From contig NC_134845.1 of NCBI RefSeq assembly GCF_965363235.1, forward strand, positions 27,468,524 through 27,532,523: a stretch of DNA of 64,000 nt, in the 5' to 3' direction. The notes under the pieces are model-generated. The model was not told the DNA's origin, searched no databases, and was given only the letters and a program-made list of their open reading frames with translations. Source of the stretch: Mytilus galloprovincialis (lineage: Eukaryota > Mollusca > Bivalvia > Mytilida > Mytilidae). Numbering within the stretch: the stretch's first letter is position 1; every line of letters begins with the position of its first letter. Below are positions 40,981 through 52,965 of the stretch, piece by piece. The position numbers and the translations under genes are program-made.

Positions 40981-41636
40981 CAATAGATACAATATCTCTA
41001 TTTATTTTTTCTATCAAGCTATAGATATTTCATTTTTCATACTTTCTCTAATCCATCATGTTAATAGGAGATAGTGGTTTTTTTCCTTTTCAAATTCTTG
41101 ACACTGTGTTTTTTTTTATTTTCAAATTTTTGAAACTACAAAGGAGATGTTCATTGTTCTTTTTTTGGTTAATCTAATCAAAATATAGTTCTCTGATTTC
41201 TCTTTGCTTCCTACGCATGAAGTATAACGAAAACAGAGAACTACATTTTAATTAGTTTGTTTTTGGGTGTTATTGGCAACTTTTCATTTTTAGAGATTGA
41301 AGTATACAGTTTTTATAGTTGTTTCCATGGCTTTAAAAAAAGTACATGAAAATATATGACTTTGTCACAAGTTTAAGTGTAGTAATGCTCAACTCACACC
41401 TTCCTCCGTTCCACCGCTAATGGGAATTTAACTAGACACCAGCCGCAAGTCTAAGCTATTTAAGTATATACAGTTATTTTTTTGTATATGATATCAACAT
41501 TACTATCACGACAATATGTACAATAGCTTGTCAATTCTCAATTGTTTACAAGTAACATAACAAAAGCCGTACTCACTTACGAAGAGTCTGCACGTATCCA
41601 TGCTTTTGGAAATAGTAATGATTATATCTATTCTAT

Positions 41637-42380
41637 GACCCCGTTCACACTAGGACATTTTTATCGATTTAAACTAGACCGGTTCACTTTAGATCGGTTA
41701 AAGGGCTAATGTGAACGCATTGAATCGATCTTCAATCGGTCTAAACTAAAACACCAAAAGAGGTAGTTTAGTTTGAATCGATCTAAAGTAAACCGATCTT
41801 ACTTTAGATGTGAACGCAGAGATCGGTTTAAACTAGTACGATTGAATCGAAAATAACGTATGCGCATGTATAGCGGCAAAACTATCTCAGAGGTTCGTTA
41901 TTTCTCTGTTAAAAGACCGTTAAAACAAACTGTAAACATGTTGTCTTCGCCATAGCGTAGATTTGCGAAATCTGTGTCTTCTATGTTGATTTTTTTCTTT
42001 GCAGGAACCGCAGTATTTCCGGCGTCGTGTTGTAACTTCGTTGCTACAGTCATTTTTTTCAAAATTAAAGAAAACACCAGTATCAAAATTTTAAATCGTG
42101 ATTCAAGAGAAACAATAACTTTATCCATTTTTTTCCCCAAGTGTGTGTATCAGTGTATCGGCACATGAATTTGATAAATCAGTTCTATTTATACACAGTG
42201 TTTACAGTTTTACGGGCAAAAAGGTTAGATCGATTGCGTTTTTAATTGTAGTGTGAACGCAGTGGTTCATATTAGACCGATAGAGATCGATATGATTAAA
42301 GATAATGTGAACGCTAACTGGTTTTATTTAGATCGATTCAAATAAGATCGATAAAAAAAAATGCTAGTGTGAACAGGGTC
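41637..42380. mobile_element. 744-bp MITE-like element with GTTCACACTAG ends
   Basis: The left end GACCCCGTTCACACTAG and right end (complement) GACCCTGTTCACACTAG match at 16 of 17 bases and continue in 'atttttatcgat'-like sequence. TAT flanks both sides. Inside, 'gtgaacgc' and 'gatcgatt' recur as subterminal repeats. An 80-codon minus frame (41898-42140) has no recognised similarity. It ends 141 bp before the start codon of the sushi/EGF gene, so it probably forms part of that gene's promoter or leader. Confidence 0.7.
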
Positions 42381-42521
42381 TATGTGATATATACCAATCC
42401 CATTTTAAACTGTTAATATGAAAAGATACATATTATTATAAAACCTCTTGATACTACCATTTAAGAATATGAACACCACTTGAACTTTTACGGAAACCAT
42501 GTTGAATTAACATACAACCTA

Positions 42522-42591
42522 ATGAAGATGGTGTTCCCATACATACTTTTATTATTGTTTCAAGTTTTTAGGATAATTAAGTCAGCTGAAG
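42522..42591 (+). CDS. sushi/EGF exon 1: signal peptide
   Basis: MKMVFPYILLLLFQVFRIIKSAE: a basic start, hydrophobic core and small residues at a likely cleavage site near Ser-Ala. Donor G/GTCAGT, phase 1. A second ATG two codons on is an alternative start. Confidence 0.7.
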
Positions 42592-45500
42592 GTCAGTATG
42601 ATAAACATGTTTCATATTGCATGCACTGTTTGATATAAAAATATTTTTGGAGAACATATATAACAAACGCCATATGGGGATACAAACATACGACAAAGAA
42701 ATCTTGAATGTAAAATTTGTATATTTCTATAGCTAAAATACCCTTTGAGAACATATTGCATATGGAAAGACGAAGAGGTCATCCTATATTTAGCTAAAAA
42801 TACTTCATATTAAGAACTTGTTGGTCGGTTTTCTTTCAATAACATGATAACTATATGTGCGCACACATCTTCAAAGGCCACATGTCCGTTTTCGTTTTAC
42901 CTGTCCTTTCCTGATATTTGTAGAAAGCCATGACTATTTTAGGATTATTCAGGTAATTTGCCAAATTTAGGAATTTGAATTAAATGTGATCCCTTATTTT
43001 TAGTTTCTTTTCGACAAGATCACAGTCACAATACAAACATGACTATGTACTAAAAGGCTGCATTTTATAATCCGGCAACACAGCAAGATATCTTCGTATC
43101 ACCTTATATATATATCCAAAAATATGTCATGGGATACCTATATCAACAACATCAGAAGAAACTAAAAAAATAAAATTGGAAGAAACAAAAAGTTTGGCTT
43201 ATAAATCTTTGGTACGATCAAACCTAGAATACTGTTCTTCAGCTTGTTCTAAAAACAAAACAAACCAAAAATATTGAAAGAGTACAAAGAAGGGCAGCAT
43301 GTTACGTCACCGACAGGTACCATAACACCAGTAGTGTCACTTCCATGATGGAAATGGAAGTCACTTGAATCTCTCAGAAATATCAATCGAGCAACAATGA
43401 TGTACAAAACACGAACAACCTTATAGCAGTAGATGTAGATCAACATTTTACCTTCCACCACAGCTAGTAAAAAACTCCATATCTAACAAATCACTACAAT
43501 GACCTACAATATCAAACATTCAGCACCATAACTGATTCCTTTAATACAGCTTTTTCCCATTCACATTTGGAACTAAACAAACCGTTCGATGGCAAACCAT
43601 CCGTTCGATGGTCAAATCGAAATACGGACACTTTTTCATCAATTCATGCTGGAAAATGGCTAAAAATCGGTCCCCCAAAAAATCATATTTCAATTTAACA
43701 GACCGTTATACAAAACGAAAGAAAGTAAAGATGAATGTGAAAGATTAAATATAAAAGAAAGTATAAATCTAGTTTTGAAGAGCGTGATTTCACATTTGAC
43801 GTATATAATGAGTAAAAATATATATGTGATTTAGGTATAACATATCGCCATTGTGATTTTTCAATTTCAGATGAACGAATTAAGCATTTTATTTATTTAG
43901 CAATATTTCGCATTCATAAATTCCCTATTATTGTTTTATTCAGATACTCCAAGTACTGGTTGTGAAACTCCACCAGCCCCTATAAATGGAAACTTTACTA
44001 TTTTTGGTGACAACCTCTTAGTAGAATATGTGTGTGATGATGGATTCTATATGTACGGTGAACGCTATGGCGCTTGTATATCTTCAGAACAGAAGTGGAC
44101 TGAAGACCCTCCTAAATGTTTAGGTAAATTATACTTTTCTGGTGATGAAGGACGAGTATTGATTCCTTTGAAAAGTGATACAAAAACGTAAATTGACCAA
44201 CCAAAACTTTATCCCAAAGAATTATATGCCTTACAAACGAGGGGCGAAAGATACCAGAGGGACATCCAAACTCATAGATCCAAAATAAACTGACAACGCC
44301 ATGGCTAAAAAGAAAAGACAAGGACAAACAGACAAATACAGTACTAGTACACAAGACACAACATAGATAAATAAAGACTAAGCAACACGAATCCTACCAA
44401 AAACTGGGGTGATCATACAGTGTATAATTTTTTGTATGTGTATTAAAAGGAGTCCCAATCACACTCTTAAGACAAGTGCTGACTTGGCCAACGATCCAAA
44501 ACCAAAGGGACATCATTAAACATAAACATTGTATCTACTAACACTGATATAAAGTATGGTCGAACAATGTAATCACTAAGTTTCAAATCTACACAAAGAA
44601 ATGGTGTATACTCTCCCAAAACATATTCAATGGCCCAATAAATGATACTAAGATACCATCGACATATTGTCTGAAAATGAAGTTTAAAATTATGATTATA
44701 GTAAATCTTAGAAATGGAGAACTCTAGAAGCATGACGCAAAGTACATGAAAGGGATATTGTCAGAGCTAGGAATAAATTTCTTCTAAACCACGTTAGAGA
44801 AGTTGTGATGAGAACGTAGAGCCTATTTTTTTTTTTTTATGAGTTTTGATTTTTCCTTTGGTATCTTCTGCCTATTATTTTTGATCGAACAGGATATAAG
44901 TAGTAAGTTCAAGGAGATTGTTGACAAACAGAGTTTCTCGATAATCCAGAAAAAGAAACAAAAGTTTGGAGCAAATTAGAAAAAGTAAAGGAAGTTCATT
45001 GGAATAGACATATGGAAGAATAGAAAGACTGCATCCTATCAACGCTATCCGCCCCCATCAAACAGATATGGAAGGTGGTTCAAAATGGTTGTTTTGTACA
45101 ATATAAGACTTGAGTGTGCTGATACATATCATATTATTGACTTCATATACATATCATATTATTGACTTCATATACATATCATATTATTGACTTCATATAC
45201 ATATCATATTATTGACTTCATTTACAAATCGTTTAATTTATGTTGATCCTGTATACGATTATGCACTTTTAAAACCAGTTATATAAGAATATATGCATTC
45301 AATATGCAAGACACTCGTTTTTCAGAGATTCTCTTTTATCTGCTGTAGCTTATGACTGTCCAGATTTACACCCTCCATCGAGAGGCTTTGTCAAGATGGA
45401 GAGGAATAATTCCATTGCCAGATTCTCATGTAAGCGTCGTTTCTATCTGATGGGTGGAGAATCTACTCTATTTTGTCTTGGAAACAGATGGAGCGGTTAT

Positions 45501-48500
45501 TCCCCCCTTTGTGTAGGTATGTCGATGTTTATTTGTACACAAAGCTCTACACCAAAGGTAAACAAACAAAAACAGGCTGTCTTACAACCCTTATATCAAC
45601 GGCTGTAGTTCGAAATTAGATATGTAGCAATATCACGAACAATACCAGAGAACATTGATCTACAATCTTGTAATGCTCACAATACCGGTATAAATGAGAT
45701 ATAATTTATATTAATCACAGAAATACCTGTCGCGATGATTTAACGAAAAAATTGCAATGCTAAGTTGTTATTTGTGGAATCATTTAGTTTTGCGGTTATA
45801 GGAAAACTTGCATATTCGTAGATATTTGATTTCGTGGTTTTAGTAAAGTCTGCACACATTCCTTTAGAAAACTTGTAACTTGTTGAACATTTATATTCGT
45901 GGCTCTCCTGTACTCCTGAAATCATCGAAAATTGGTATCCAACGAGAAAGACTAACGGCATAATTTATGTACAAAAAAATGAACAAAAACAAATATGTTA
46001 CACAGCAATAAACGACAACCGCCGACTTGAGACAGGTACATATATAATGCGGAGGTGTTATACTAGTTTGATGGCGTCAAACACTCCCCTAACATTAGAC
46101 AGTGGTTTAACAGTGCAACGTAAGAACAAACTGTAAAAATAAGTTGAAAAAGACTTTGAAACTCATCATAAGGATACACATATAGAACTATATTAATCAA
46201 AAAGACTGAGTGGACGTTGACGGATACTTATACATCCACAGAACAAGACCCTAAGTACATATCTGAAGGTACTCGCAGTTACTGACAGCTAGTTCAGAAC
46301 CAATTTCAATTTAAGAAAAAAACAGCATGCATATTAGACTAAAGTATCAATCATTTCACGTCCAACATCCATTGGATTTAGTGTAAAGACATCATTAACA
46401 GTCAGAAATAAACATGACCTTGTGCAATGACAAGGTAAGGTATCGACAGATTTGTAGAGCTATGAATGTCCATATGTATTTTAAAATAATATTAGATTGA
46501 TTTTAATTTACTGGTATTAAAATCAATATTGATACTTATAAAAAGCATATTCAAAGATCTAATTACAGTGTTAAGTTTGTTTTAAAGAATCAACATGCAA
46601 GTTTACCCGGATCGTTTCCAGATTTTCGGGCTCTGTAACAACATCTATATACCTACAAATAATGATGTATGGTTACATATTTGTTAGCAGTCCACTTAAA
46701 TATATTTACATTTTAAAAATAAGAAGATGTGGTATTATTGTTAATGAGACAACTATCAACCAAAATTCAAATGAAATGGATGTCAGCAATTATAGGCAAC
46801 CGTACGTCCTTCGACAATGAGAAAAAAACCAATACTGTATGGTCGGCTATAAAAGGCCCGGACATTGGAAATACGAAACAATTCAAAAGAGAAAACTAAC
46901 AACTAACCTATATAAAAAAAAAAAAACAGTTTACGAAAAACAAATATGACAAAAATGAACCAACAACAACCATGCACTGAATTACAGGCTCCTGGCTTTG
47001 GACAGGCACCAAAAGAATGTGGCGGGGTTAAACATGTTTGTGAGCGCTCCACCCTCCCCTAACCTGTGACTGTGGTGTAACAGTACAACATAAAAGCAAA
47101 CTATAAAAATCAGTCGTCAAAGTCTTAACTCATCAGATGGATACATTGAAGGTTTCCTATATGTTAGAACTTAGCCTTGTGAAATCAACAGAAAATGGAC
47201 TGATTCTTTGAATTCACATTCTAGTGTATCGTTTTATTCGAATAATTGTTTTACCTATTATGTTCATCGAATCTTTGACCATTGTAAAATAACAGTACAT
47301 GCAGGCAGCGAAGAATATCTGAATGTATATATTGATTGCCGATAAATGGATAGATACTAATGTAACGTGAAGATTTCTAATTCGCTCAATCACATATTTT
47401 AAGTTTTTCACTTTTAGGTTCAACAGTTAGGAGTAGTTCTTTAGGCAGACAGGTTTTACGGAACTACACTGCACCAAAAGAAAAAACGTTGGATTTTGAC
47501 GATGCACTGAGGGGAAGCGATCAAACATGTTCACGCTATCGATTTATAGCTCCCCCTGAGGTAGAACATGCTTCTTCCAAAACAAAATACAGGTACAATG
47601 AGGCTCGAAAGTCGTGGTCATCTATCGCTAGTTATACATGTGATGATGGGTACTCACTTGTTACTGAGGAAAATAGATTCATGTTCTGCAGAAACTACAG
47701 GTGGTTTGCGCCCACTAGACCTAAATGCAAAAAAGGTAACTTTTAACTGACATTCGGCTATATCCAGCTGTAACAGATCACGAGGTGTCGTGAAAAATGC
47801 ATTGAGATTTGAACATGTTTTTTTTTGTTGTTGCGAAACAATGTAAAACTAGTACGGGCACAAAAACAATGAAAATTTAATAGTAGATCCAAAATCCGCC
47901 CAAGTCAAATTTTGCCCATGAATGCATTATTCTAAGTACACTTGTTGACAGTGTTCAAACAGGCGATATATCATTTAAATTGGACCGACCCCGAGTCACT
48001 GCTAATTGGGAATATTATACCGTCGAGGATTTTAAAAAAGATGACACCGAATAACAAGTTTGTCATGAAAGCTCCAGTTCAGAAATAAATACAATATTGC
48101 AATTTTTAAATCGTGCTTCCTTTTCTCTTGAAAAAAACCCAACACAAGTGTTTGTACTTAAAACGAAGCAAGACAAAAGGACAAGGTATTTCTGGTCCCC
48201 CTTTTTTCCAGAAGTTCGAGGCTAGGCAACCTTCCTTTCATGGGAACACAAAAAAAATCATGGGTTTGTCTTGTTTCTTTACAACAGCTATCAATGATCT
48301 ATATATATACTTATTTGGGAAGGGGACCAAAACACCCTTTATCATACCTTGTGCTTTCAAATTACCAACGGTTCCAAAATAAAATGACTTGATATTCAAA
48401 AATCAGTGGCGTAGCTAGGTCTTTATTACGTGTACGCCCGAACCTTGGTGAGGGGTTCTGATGGTCCCAAGCGGGTCGTATTTACACTTGTATGCCATTA

Positions 48501-51500
48501 CGTAGAATCAAACAGGTTCCCGTAAAGTTTGACATAACAATTCAAAAAATTTGACGTCACAATAAAAAAATGATTGTTGCTTGACGTCAAAAGGTTATTC
48601 GGAGGCGATCTAAGGTCATTTGGAGACAAAATTCAGCTAAATACCAAAAATGACGCTTAGCATTCACCCCAGGAATTTTAACGAATTATTGAGAAAGAAA
48701 TATCATTCCTATCATTAAAAACGTTTTTAAGGTGCAACATGAGAGTTAGTTAAGGGTTTTGCAATAGCTGAATCCGGCAGTTATCAGTTCTTTACAGCAT
48801 TTTAAAAAATCAAACATTTTCTTTCGATAACCTTTCTTGAGCTGTAATGTTTACTTTTGCCAAAGTTTCATGACAATCAACATTATCAATACAGGTTTAA
48901 AAAAAAATCATGTAATAAAAAACACAGACTGTTTGTAAATATCTGTCAATGTAATACTGATTTTTTTTTTTGCTTCAGACATTAATCATAAAAAAGCTTT
49001 TGCCCAAACTTTGATAAAATGCGATGAAGTTTTGACAAAGAAATTGATGCATTACAAACTAACCACTCTCTGTATCCACTAGTTAATTGCAAAACGAAAT
49101 TCATTTTATCTGTAATATTCGGGAAAAGTAAATATATAATTTTATCATTATGCTCTGGATACTCTTTTGATCAAAAAACAGTTTCTGTCCAACTATCGTA
49201 TAATTTTACGAAGATTTGACAAAGTTATTGATACTAGTATTTGAATTTTTTAACCGCAAACTGAACCTTATTATTTACGTCGCCAACGAAATTTATGATC
49301 TCCGTCTTGCTTTTGCAACACAAATGTCACAGACTCGAAAAAAAAAGAAAGACATATATTGAGTCTCAGTCTCAGCAGATAATGAATAATAAATTTCTTT
49401 CAAGTAAAGGAAAGTGAGTAGACTGATTCGCAATAGATTCACACATTGACGGAAAATGTACAAATATATTAACTTGATACCATTTGGTTAAAAAATGTAA
49501 ATTTCGTCACGTTTATTCGCTATTACAAGTCACTTAAAGAAGAATTGCCAGGCTAATGTTCTTTCAACCAGTTCTTTTTATTTTCTTCAGATATAAAATA
49601 TTTATTTTATCAAAATTCAAGTGTACGCCCGGGCGTTTTGACGTAAACGTAGCTACGCGCCTGAAAATATTTGTTTTTGTTTGTAGCAATAAAAGTTTAC
49701 TATCCTTGCCGTGATAGTAGGTGTGGTCAAGTGTGTATACCAGGATACAGCAATCAATACGCATGCGGTTGTAACAGAGGATACCGATTGGCTTCCGACA
49801 GCTATTCTTGTCAAGGTATATACATAAGATGTAAAACTAAAAAAGCACGAGTTTATTCTTAAAGTGTTTTTTTTTTAGATATATTTGTATTGTTTTTTTT
49901 TTTTTTATTACAATTCAAACTATTATATATAACATTCTGCCATTAGAATCTTTGTCTGTCCGAATAAACTGCAAAATCCAATTAAGTCGGTTCAGCATTT
50001 AGGGAAAATACATTGACCCTTTGAGCGAAATAAAAAAAAATATGTTTACAGTATATTGCATACAAGATACTATAGAAAAATATAAATAAATTCACATACA
50101 AACCGCGATTTCACATACAACCAGATTTCTTATTTTTATTTTATTGTCTAAAATTAGACTCCATTTTTAACTGTCAAAATTCAAATTCAAGACCCAGCAG
50201 CACACTTCAACACTGTGGCATCTTAAAATTAAAATAAAACATACTGAAACTAATGATGAAAACGAATCAAAGGGGAAAATGTTCGGCTTGCTATTTCATA
50301 TCTTTTGTCCAAAAGCTCGACTCCCTTATTAGAAACCGTTTTTTGTAAAATTACGTATGGTGACGATCTACAAATGCATACGTTATATATAACAATAAGG
50401 AGGTATTGGAGAGATCAATAACAAAATGAGAGAAGTTCCACTTTCGAAGATTTAATAATTCTAGGCAAACATTGAATGTTTTCAGATTTTATTTTTTTTA
50501 ATAATCTTATTGCAGACAAGCACATTATTCGAAACAACACTTTATAACTATGGAATCTATAAAACCGGTATTTAGCGACAGTATACATATCCCCAATTCT
50601 ATGGAAATTAATGACCAACTTCCAAAGTCTAGTAAACAGAAAAAATCCCGAAACAATTCCATAACGGCAGTTGCACAACTTCAACATATTTGCAATCTTC
50701 CAATGAAGAACTGGGTTGAATATCTTACTTCCAAACATGCCATCCCCGTCCGTACATAGACCACATAAAAATCTACACAGTAAAAGGAATAACACTAAAA
50801 ATATTTACATGACTAACCTCGTTTTGGGTTCGGCGAAACACTTTGTCTTGTTTGCAATTAATTCTGTTAGTGCGGGAGTGTAATTTTAGATGCCTTAAAA
50901 AACTTAGGTTGTTTAATCAGTGAAATACGGAAACAGAAATACTGACAAAAGATAACTGTATCTTAATCACGAAGAAGCTACTGTCAAATTCCGCCAAATT
51001 CCTGAAGGTTTGACAAAGTTATCGATGTAAAAAATGAACAACAAACTAAGAGATACGTTTATACATTGCAGACAAAATTTTAAAATTTTAGGATTTTATT
51101 CATAACCTCGGACACATACAGGTGTACACGACGACAATATAATTACAAACATAAGATCATACATAGCAAGACAGGTCATACATATCTCAAATACAAAAAT
51201 CACTTAGTATTAGTCAATTTCATAATTTTCTTCATCAAAATTGACCAGTTAAATTGTAAATGCTTACATAAGTTCAAAAAAATAGGGTATTAACTTTGAT
51301 TGTAGAGCAAAAATATCAGCATTTTTACAGGTAGCAGCATTTTTACAGGTAAACCGTTTCCCTCATTACATAAAGTACACATTCTATTTTTTTTTTACGA
51401 ATCCTTGTTCATTTCCCAGATTCAGTACCTTTAGTTGTTAAGTTCTGTGTCATTTGGTCTCTAGTGGAGAGTTGTCTCATTGGCAATCATACCACATCTT

Positions 51501-52478
51501 TTTTTTTGCTATATCAGTAGGTAATAAATAAAGAATAGTATTCCCCTCTGGACGCATTTTATATCTATGAGAACCACTGCCAATAGTATATACTGATCTG
51601 TACTTGCTGTTGAACTATACTCTTTTAAAACCAATCATTATAAAAAAAAATATATACTACTAATTGTTAGTTCCATGAAAAAATAAATAGATATAAGAAG
51701 ATGTGGTATGAGTGCCAATGAGACAACCCTCTCATCCAAATCACAATTTGTAAAAGTAAACCATGATAGGGTAGCGTACGGTCTTCAACACGGAGTCTTG
51801 TCTCACACAGCAAGGTATATAAAGGGCCCCAAAAATGACATGTGTAAACTCATCCAATCGGGAAATAAAACGGTTAAAACAAACGAGGGAAAATTATGAA
51901 CCACATCAATAAACCACAACTACTGATCATCAGATTCCTGATTTATAACAGACATGTGCAAACACATGCAGGTTTAAACGTTCTAAAAGTTACCAACATT
52001 CGCCCTTATTTGTAACAATAAGTGTAACATCATAACATAAAAGGACACAGTAACACGAACATTGAAGAGCTGTTGGTGACCTTCTGCTGTTGTCTGCTCT
52101 ATGGTCGGGTTGTTGTCTCTTTGGCACATTCCCCATTTCCATTCTCAATTTTATTAACGATATTACATATTAAATCCACTTGAATTGACAGGATTAAAGA
52201 GTCACATGTACTTCAACCATAAGTCTAAGAAGGATATTTGAAAGACAAAATAAATGATCCTAATGAAAAATACAGATACCAAACCAAGTCCATGAAAGAT
52301 TTAGAGTTATCCTTCTTTACTCAATATTTTACAGTATATTAAGTACATTTTAATATTTCAGATGTAAACGAGTGTCTATCGAATAATGGTCGATGTGATC
52401 ATATCTGCTACAATAAAATTGGATCCCGTTTGTGTGTCTGTCGAGATGGCTATCTAAAAGTTGGGGATCGCTGTATTG
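42522..52478 (+). CDS. secreted sushi (CCP) and EGF domain protein, at least 6 exons
   Basis: Exons: 42522-42591, 43944-44123, 45349-45516, 47418-47735, 49687-49815, 52362-52478. Every junction is phase 1 and GT-AG. The product so far is 327 residues: signal peptide (1-23), CCP1 (24-83), CCP2 (84-139), a 45-residue spacer and CCP3 (140-245), an EGF domain (246-288) and a calcium-binding EGF domain (289-327). Each CCP has its four cysteines. It is predicted to be extracellular, perhaps matrix or immune-recognition; the order resembles parts of SVEP1- and fibulin-type proteins, but no ortholog can be named. The chain must continue or stop beyond 52478; the only downstream candidate found is the short exon at 55571-55596. 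Uniform phase 1 allows easy exon shuffling. Confidence 0.8.
43110..43590 (+). pseudogene. non-LTR retrotransposon (jockey/RTE-like) RT C-terminal relic
   Basis: In broken plus-strand frames: SWDTYINNI, AYKSLVRSNLEYCSSAW, IERVQRRAACYVTDRY and YNTSSVTSM-like blocks, the order found after the RT core of jockey-like LINEs. Frameshifts and stops abound. It lies in the first intron of the sushi/EGF gene. Confidence 0.7.
43944..44123 (+). CDS. sushi/EGF exon 2: CCP domain 1
   Basis: Complete CCP module with CETPPAPINGNF, VEYVCDDGFYMYG, C, KWTEDPPKC. Acceptor TTATTCAG, donor G/GTAAAT. Confidence 0.85.
44215..44430 (+). repeat. dispersed repeat copy
   Basis: 'cgaaagataccagagggaca', 'ctgacaacgccatggctaaa', 'caaacagacaaata' and 'aaaactggggtgatca': the same repeat as 3478-3600 and, inverted, 61563-61745. 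Confidence 0.6.
44431..45120. other. intron of the sushi/EGF gene, nothing recognised
   Basis: An 88-codon minus frame (44467-44733) shows no family features. No other signal. Confidence 0.35.
45124..45223 (+). repeat. 25-bp tandem repeat, four copies
   Basis: Four near-perfect copies of 'acatatcatattattgactt' plus 'catat', in the intron 125 bp before CCP2. Confidence 0.85.
45349..45516 (+). CDS. sushi/EGF exon 3: CCP domain 2
   Basis: CCP module with CPDLHPPSRGF, ARFSCKRRFYLMG, FCLGNRWSG and SPLC. Acceptor TGCTGTAG, donor G/GTATGT. Confidence 0.85.
45965..46145 (+). repeat. dispersed repeat tail fragment
   Basis: 'ccgccgacttgagacagg', 'cactcccctaacattagaca' and 'gtgcaacgtaagaacaaact' match the tail of the longer copy at 46960-47120. 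Confidence 0.5.
46720..47120 (+). repeat. long SINE-like repeat copy
   Basis: Starts 'aagaagatgtggtatt', contains 'aatgagacaactatcaacc', 'ggctataaaaggcccgg', 'ggctcctggctttggacagg' and ends 'cagtacaacataaaagcaaa'. It is the most complete copy in the window. Confidence 0.65.
47418..47735 (+). CDS. sushi/EGF exon 4: spacer and CCP domain 3
   Basis: About 45 polar, cysteine-free residues precede a diverged CCP (CSRYRFIAPPEVEHA... YTCDDGYSL...FCRNYRWF...KC) with a long insertion between the first two cysteines. Acceptor CTTTTAG, donor G/GTAACT. Confidence 0.8.
47736..48403. other. intron of the sushi/EGF gene, nothing recognised
   Basis: The 89-codon frame 48113-48382 lacks family features and crosses intron sequence. 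No supported feature. Confidence 0.35.
48404..49663. mobile_element. 1.26-kb DNA-transposon-like element with CAGTGGCGTAGCTAGG ends
   Basis: The left end CAGTGGCGTAGCTAGG and right end (complement) CAGGCGCGTAGCTACG match at 13 of 16 bases, and 'gtgtacgcccg' occurs just inside both ends. Non-autonomous. It stops 23 bases before the EGF exon at 49687, so its right edge supplies part of the region before that exon's acceptor. Confidence 0.55.
49687..49815 (+). CDS. sushi/EGF exon 5: EGF domain
   Basis: Six cysteines in EGF spacing: C-RDSR-C-GQV-C-IPGYSNQYA-C-G-C-NRGYRLASDSYS-C. No calcium-binding motif at its start. Acceptor TTTGTAG, donor G/GTATAT. Confidence 0.8.
49816..51690. other. intron of the sushi/EGF gene
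   Basis: AT-rich. A reverse SINE-like tail ('ggagagttgtctcattggca') lies at 51425-51505. Opposed frames at 50415-50795 show no domain. Nothing else is supported. Confidence 0.4.
51690..51965 (+). repeat. SINE-like repeat copy
   Basis: 'agaagatgtggtatgagtgc', 'caatgagacaaccctctcat', 'caacacggagtcttg' and 'tataaagggccccaaaaatg': closest to the 32866 copy. Confidence 0.65.
52362..52478 (+). CDS. sushi/EGF exon 6: calcium-binding EGF domain
   Basis: Opens DVNEC, the calcium-binding signature, and has six EGF cysteines ending DGYLKVGDRC. Acceptor ATTTCAG, donor G/GTGTGT. Reading on into the intron would hit a stop within about 25 codons. Confidence 0.8.
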
Positions 52479-52782
52479 GTGTGTGTTACTTTTATAATTC
52501 TTTCTATATGACAACTTTAAAAATAAAGATCGTTTGTGTCATGACTCTCAATACCTGAAAATATAGCGGCATTTAAAAAGAATTTCAAGCTAATCAAATT
52601 GTCCCCCCTTTTTTATGGTATGTTGCAGAGGAAGATGGTCTCCATTTGAGGATCTAACGAATGAAAACCTTATAGTTCGACATATCAGAAAGGGGTAGGG
52701 GTAAATAAAGAGCCAATTTAAATAACATTGAAGCAGTTTTTTTTTTTAATAAAAAATCAATTTAGAACGGGTTTATAAAAAA

Positions 52783-52965
52783 GAAGATGTTGTATGATTG
52801 CCAATGAGACAACTATCCACAAAAGACCAAAATAACACAGACATTAACAACTATAGGTCACCGTACAGCCTTCAACAATGAGCAAAGCCCATACCGCATA
52901 GTGAGCTATAAAAGGCCCCGATAAGACAATGTTAAACAATTCAAACGAGAAAACTAACGGCCTTT
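52783..52965 (+). repeat. SINE-like repeat copy
   Basis: 'agaagatgttgtatgattgc', 'caatgagacaactatccac', 'ggtcaccgtacagcctt' and 'gctataaaaggccccg'. A reverse tail of the same family lies at 53105-53240. Confidence 0.65.

Noticed and set aside
40034..41074. Five overlapping frames with CASGAGKLVPLM-type repeats
   Set aside because: They recur with the 350-bp repeat unit and have no conserved start or codon structure.
41898..42140. 80-codon minus frame in the GTTCACACTAG element as a transposase
   Set aside because: Too short and without any DDE or DNA-binding motif that I can see.
44467..44733. 88-codon minus frame in sushi/EGF intron
   Set aside because: No domain, no splice partners, antisense to an expressed intron.
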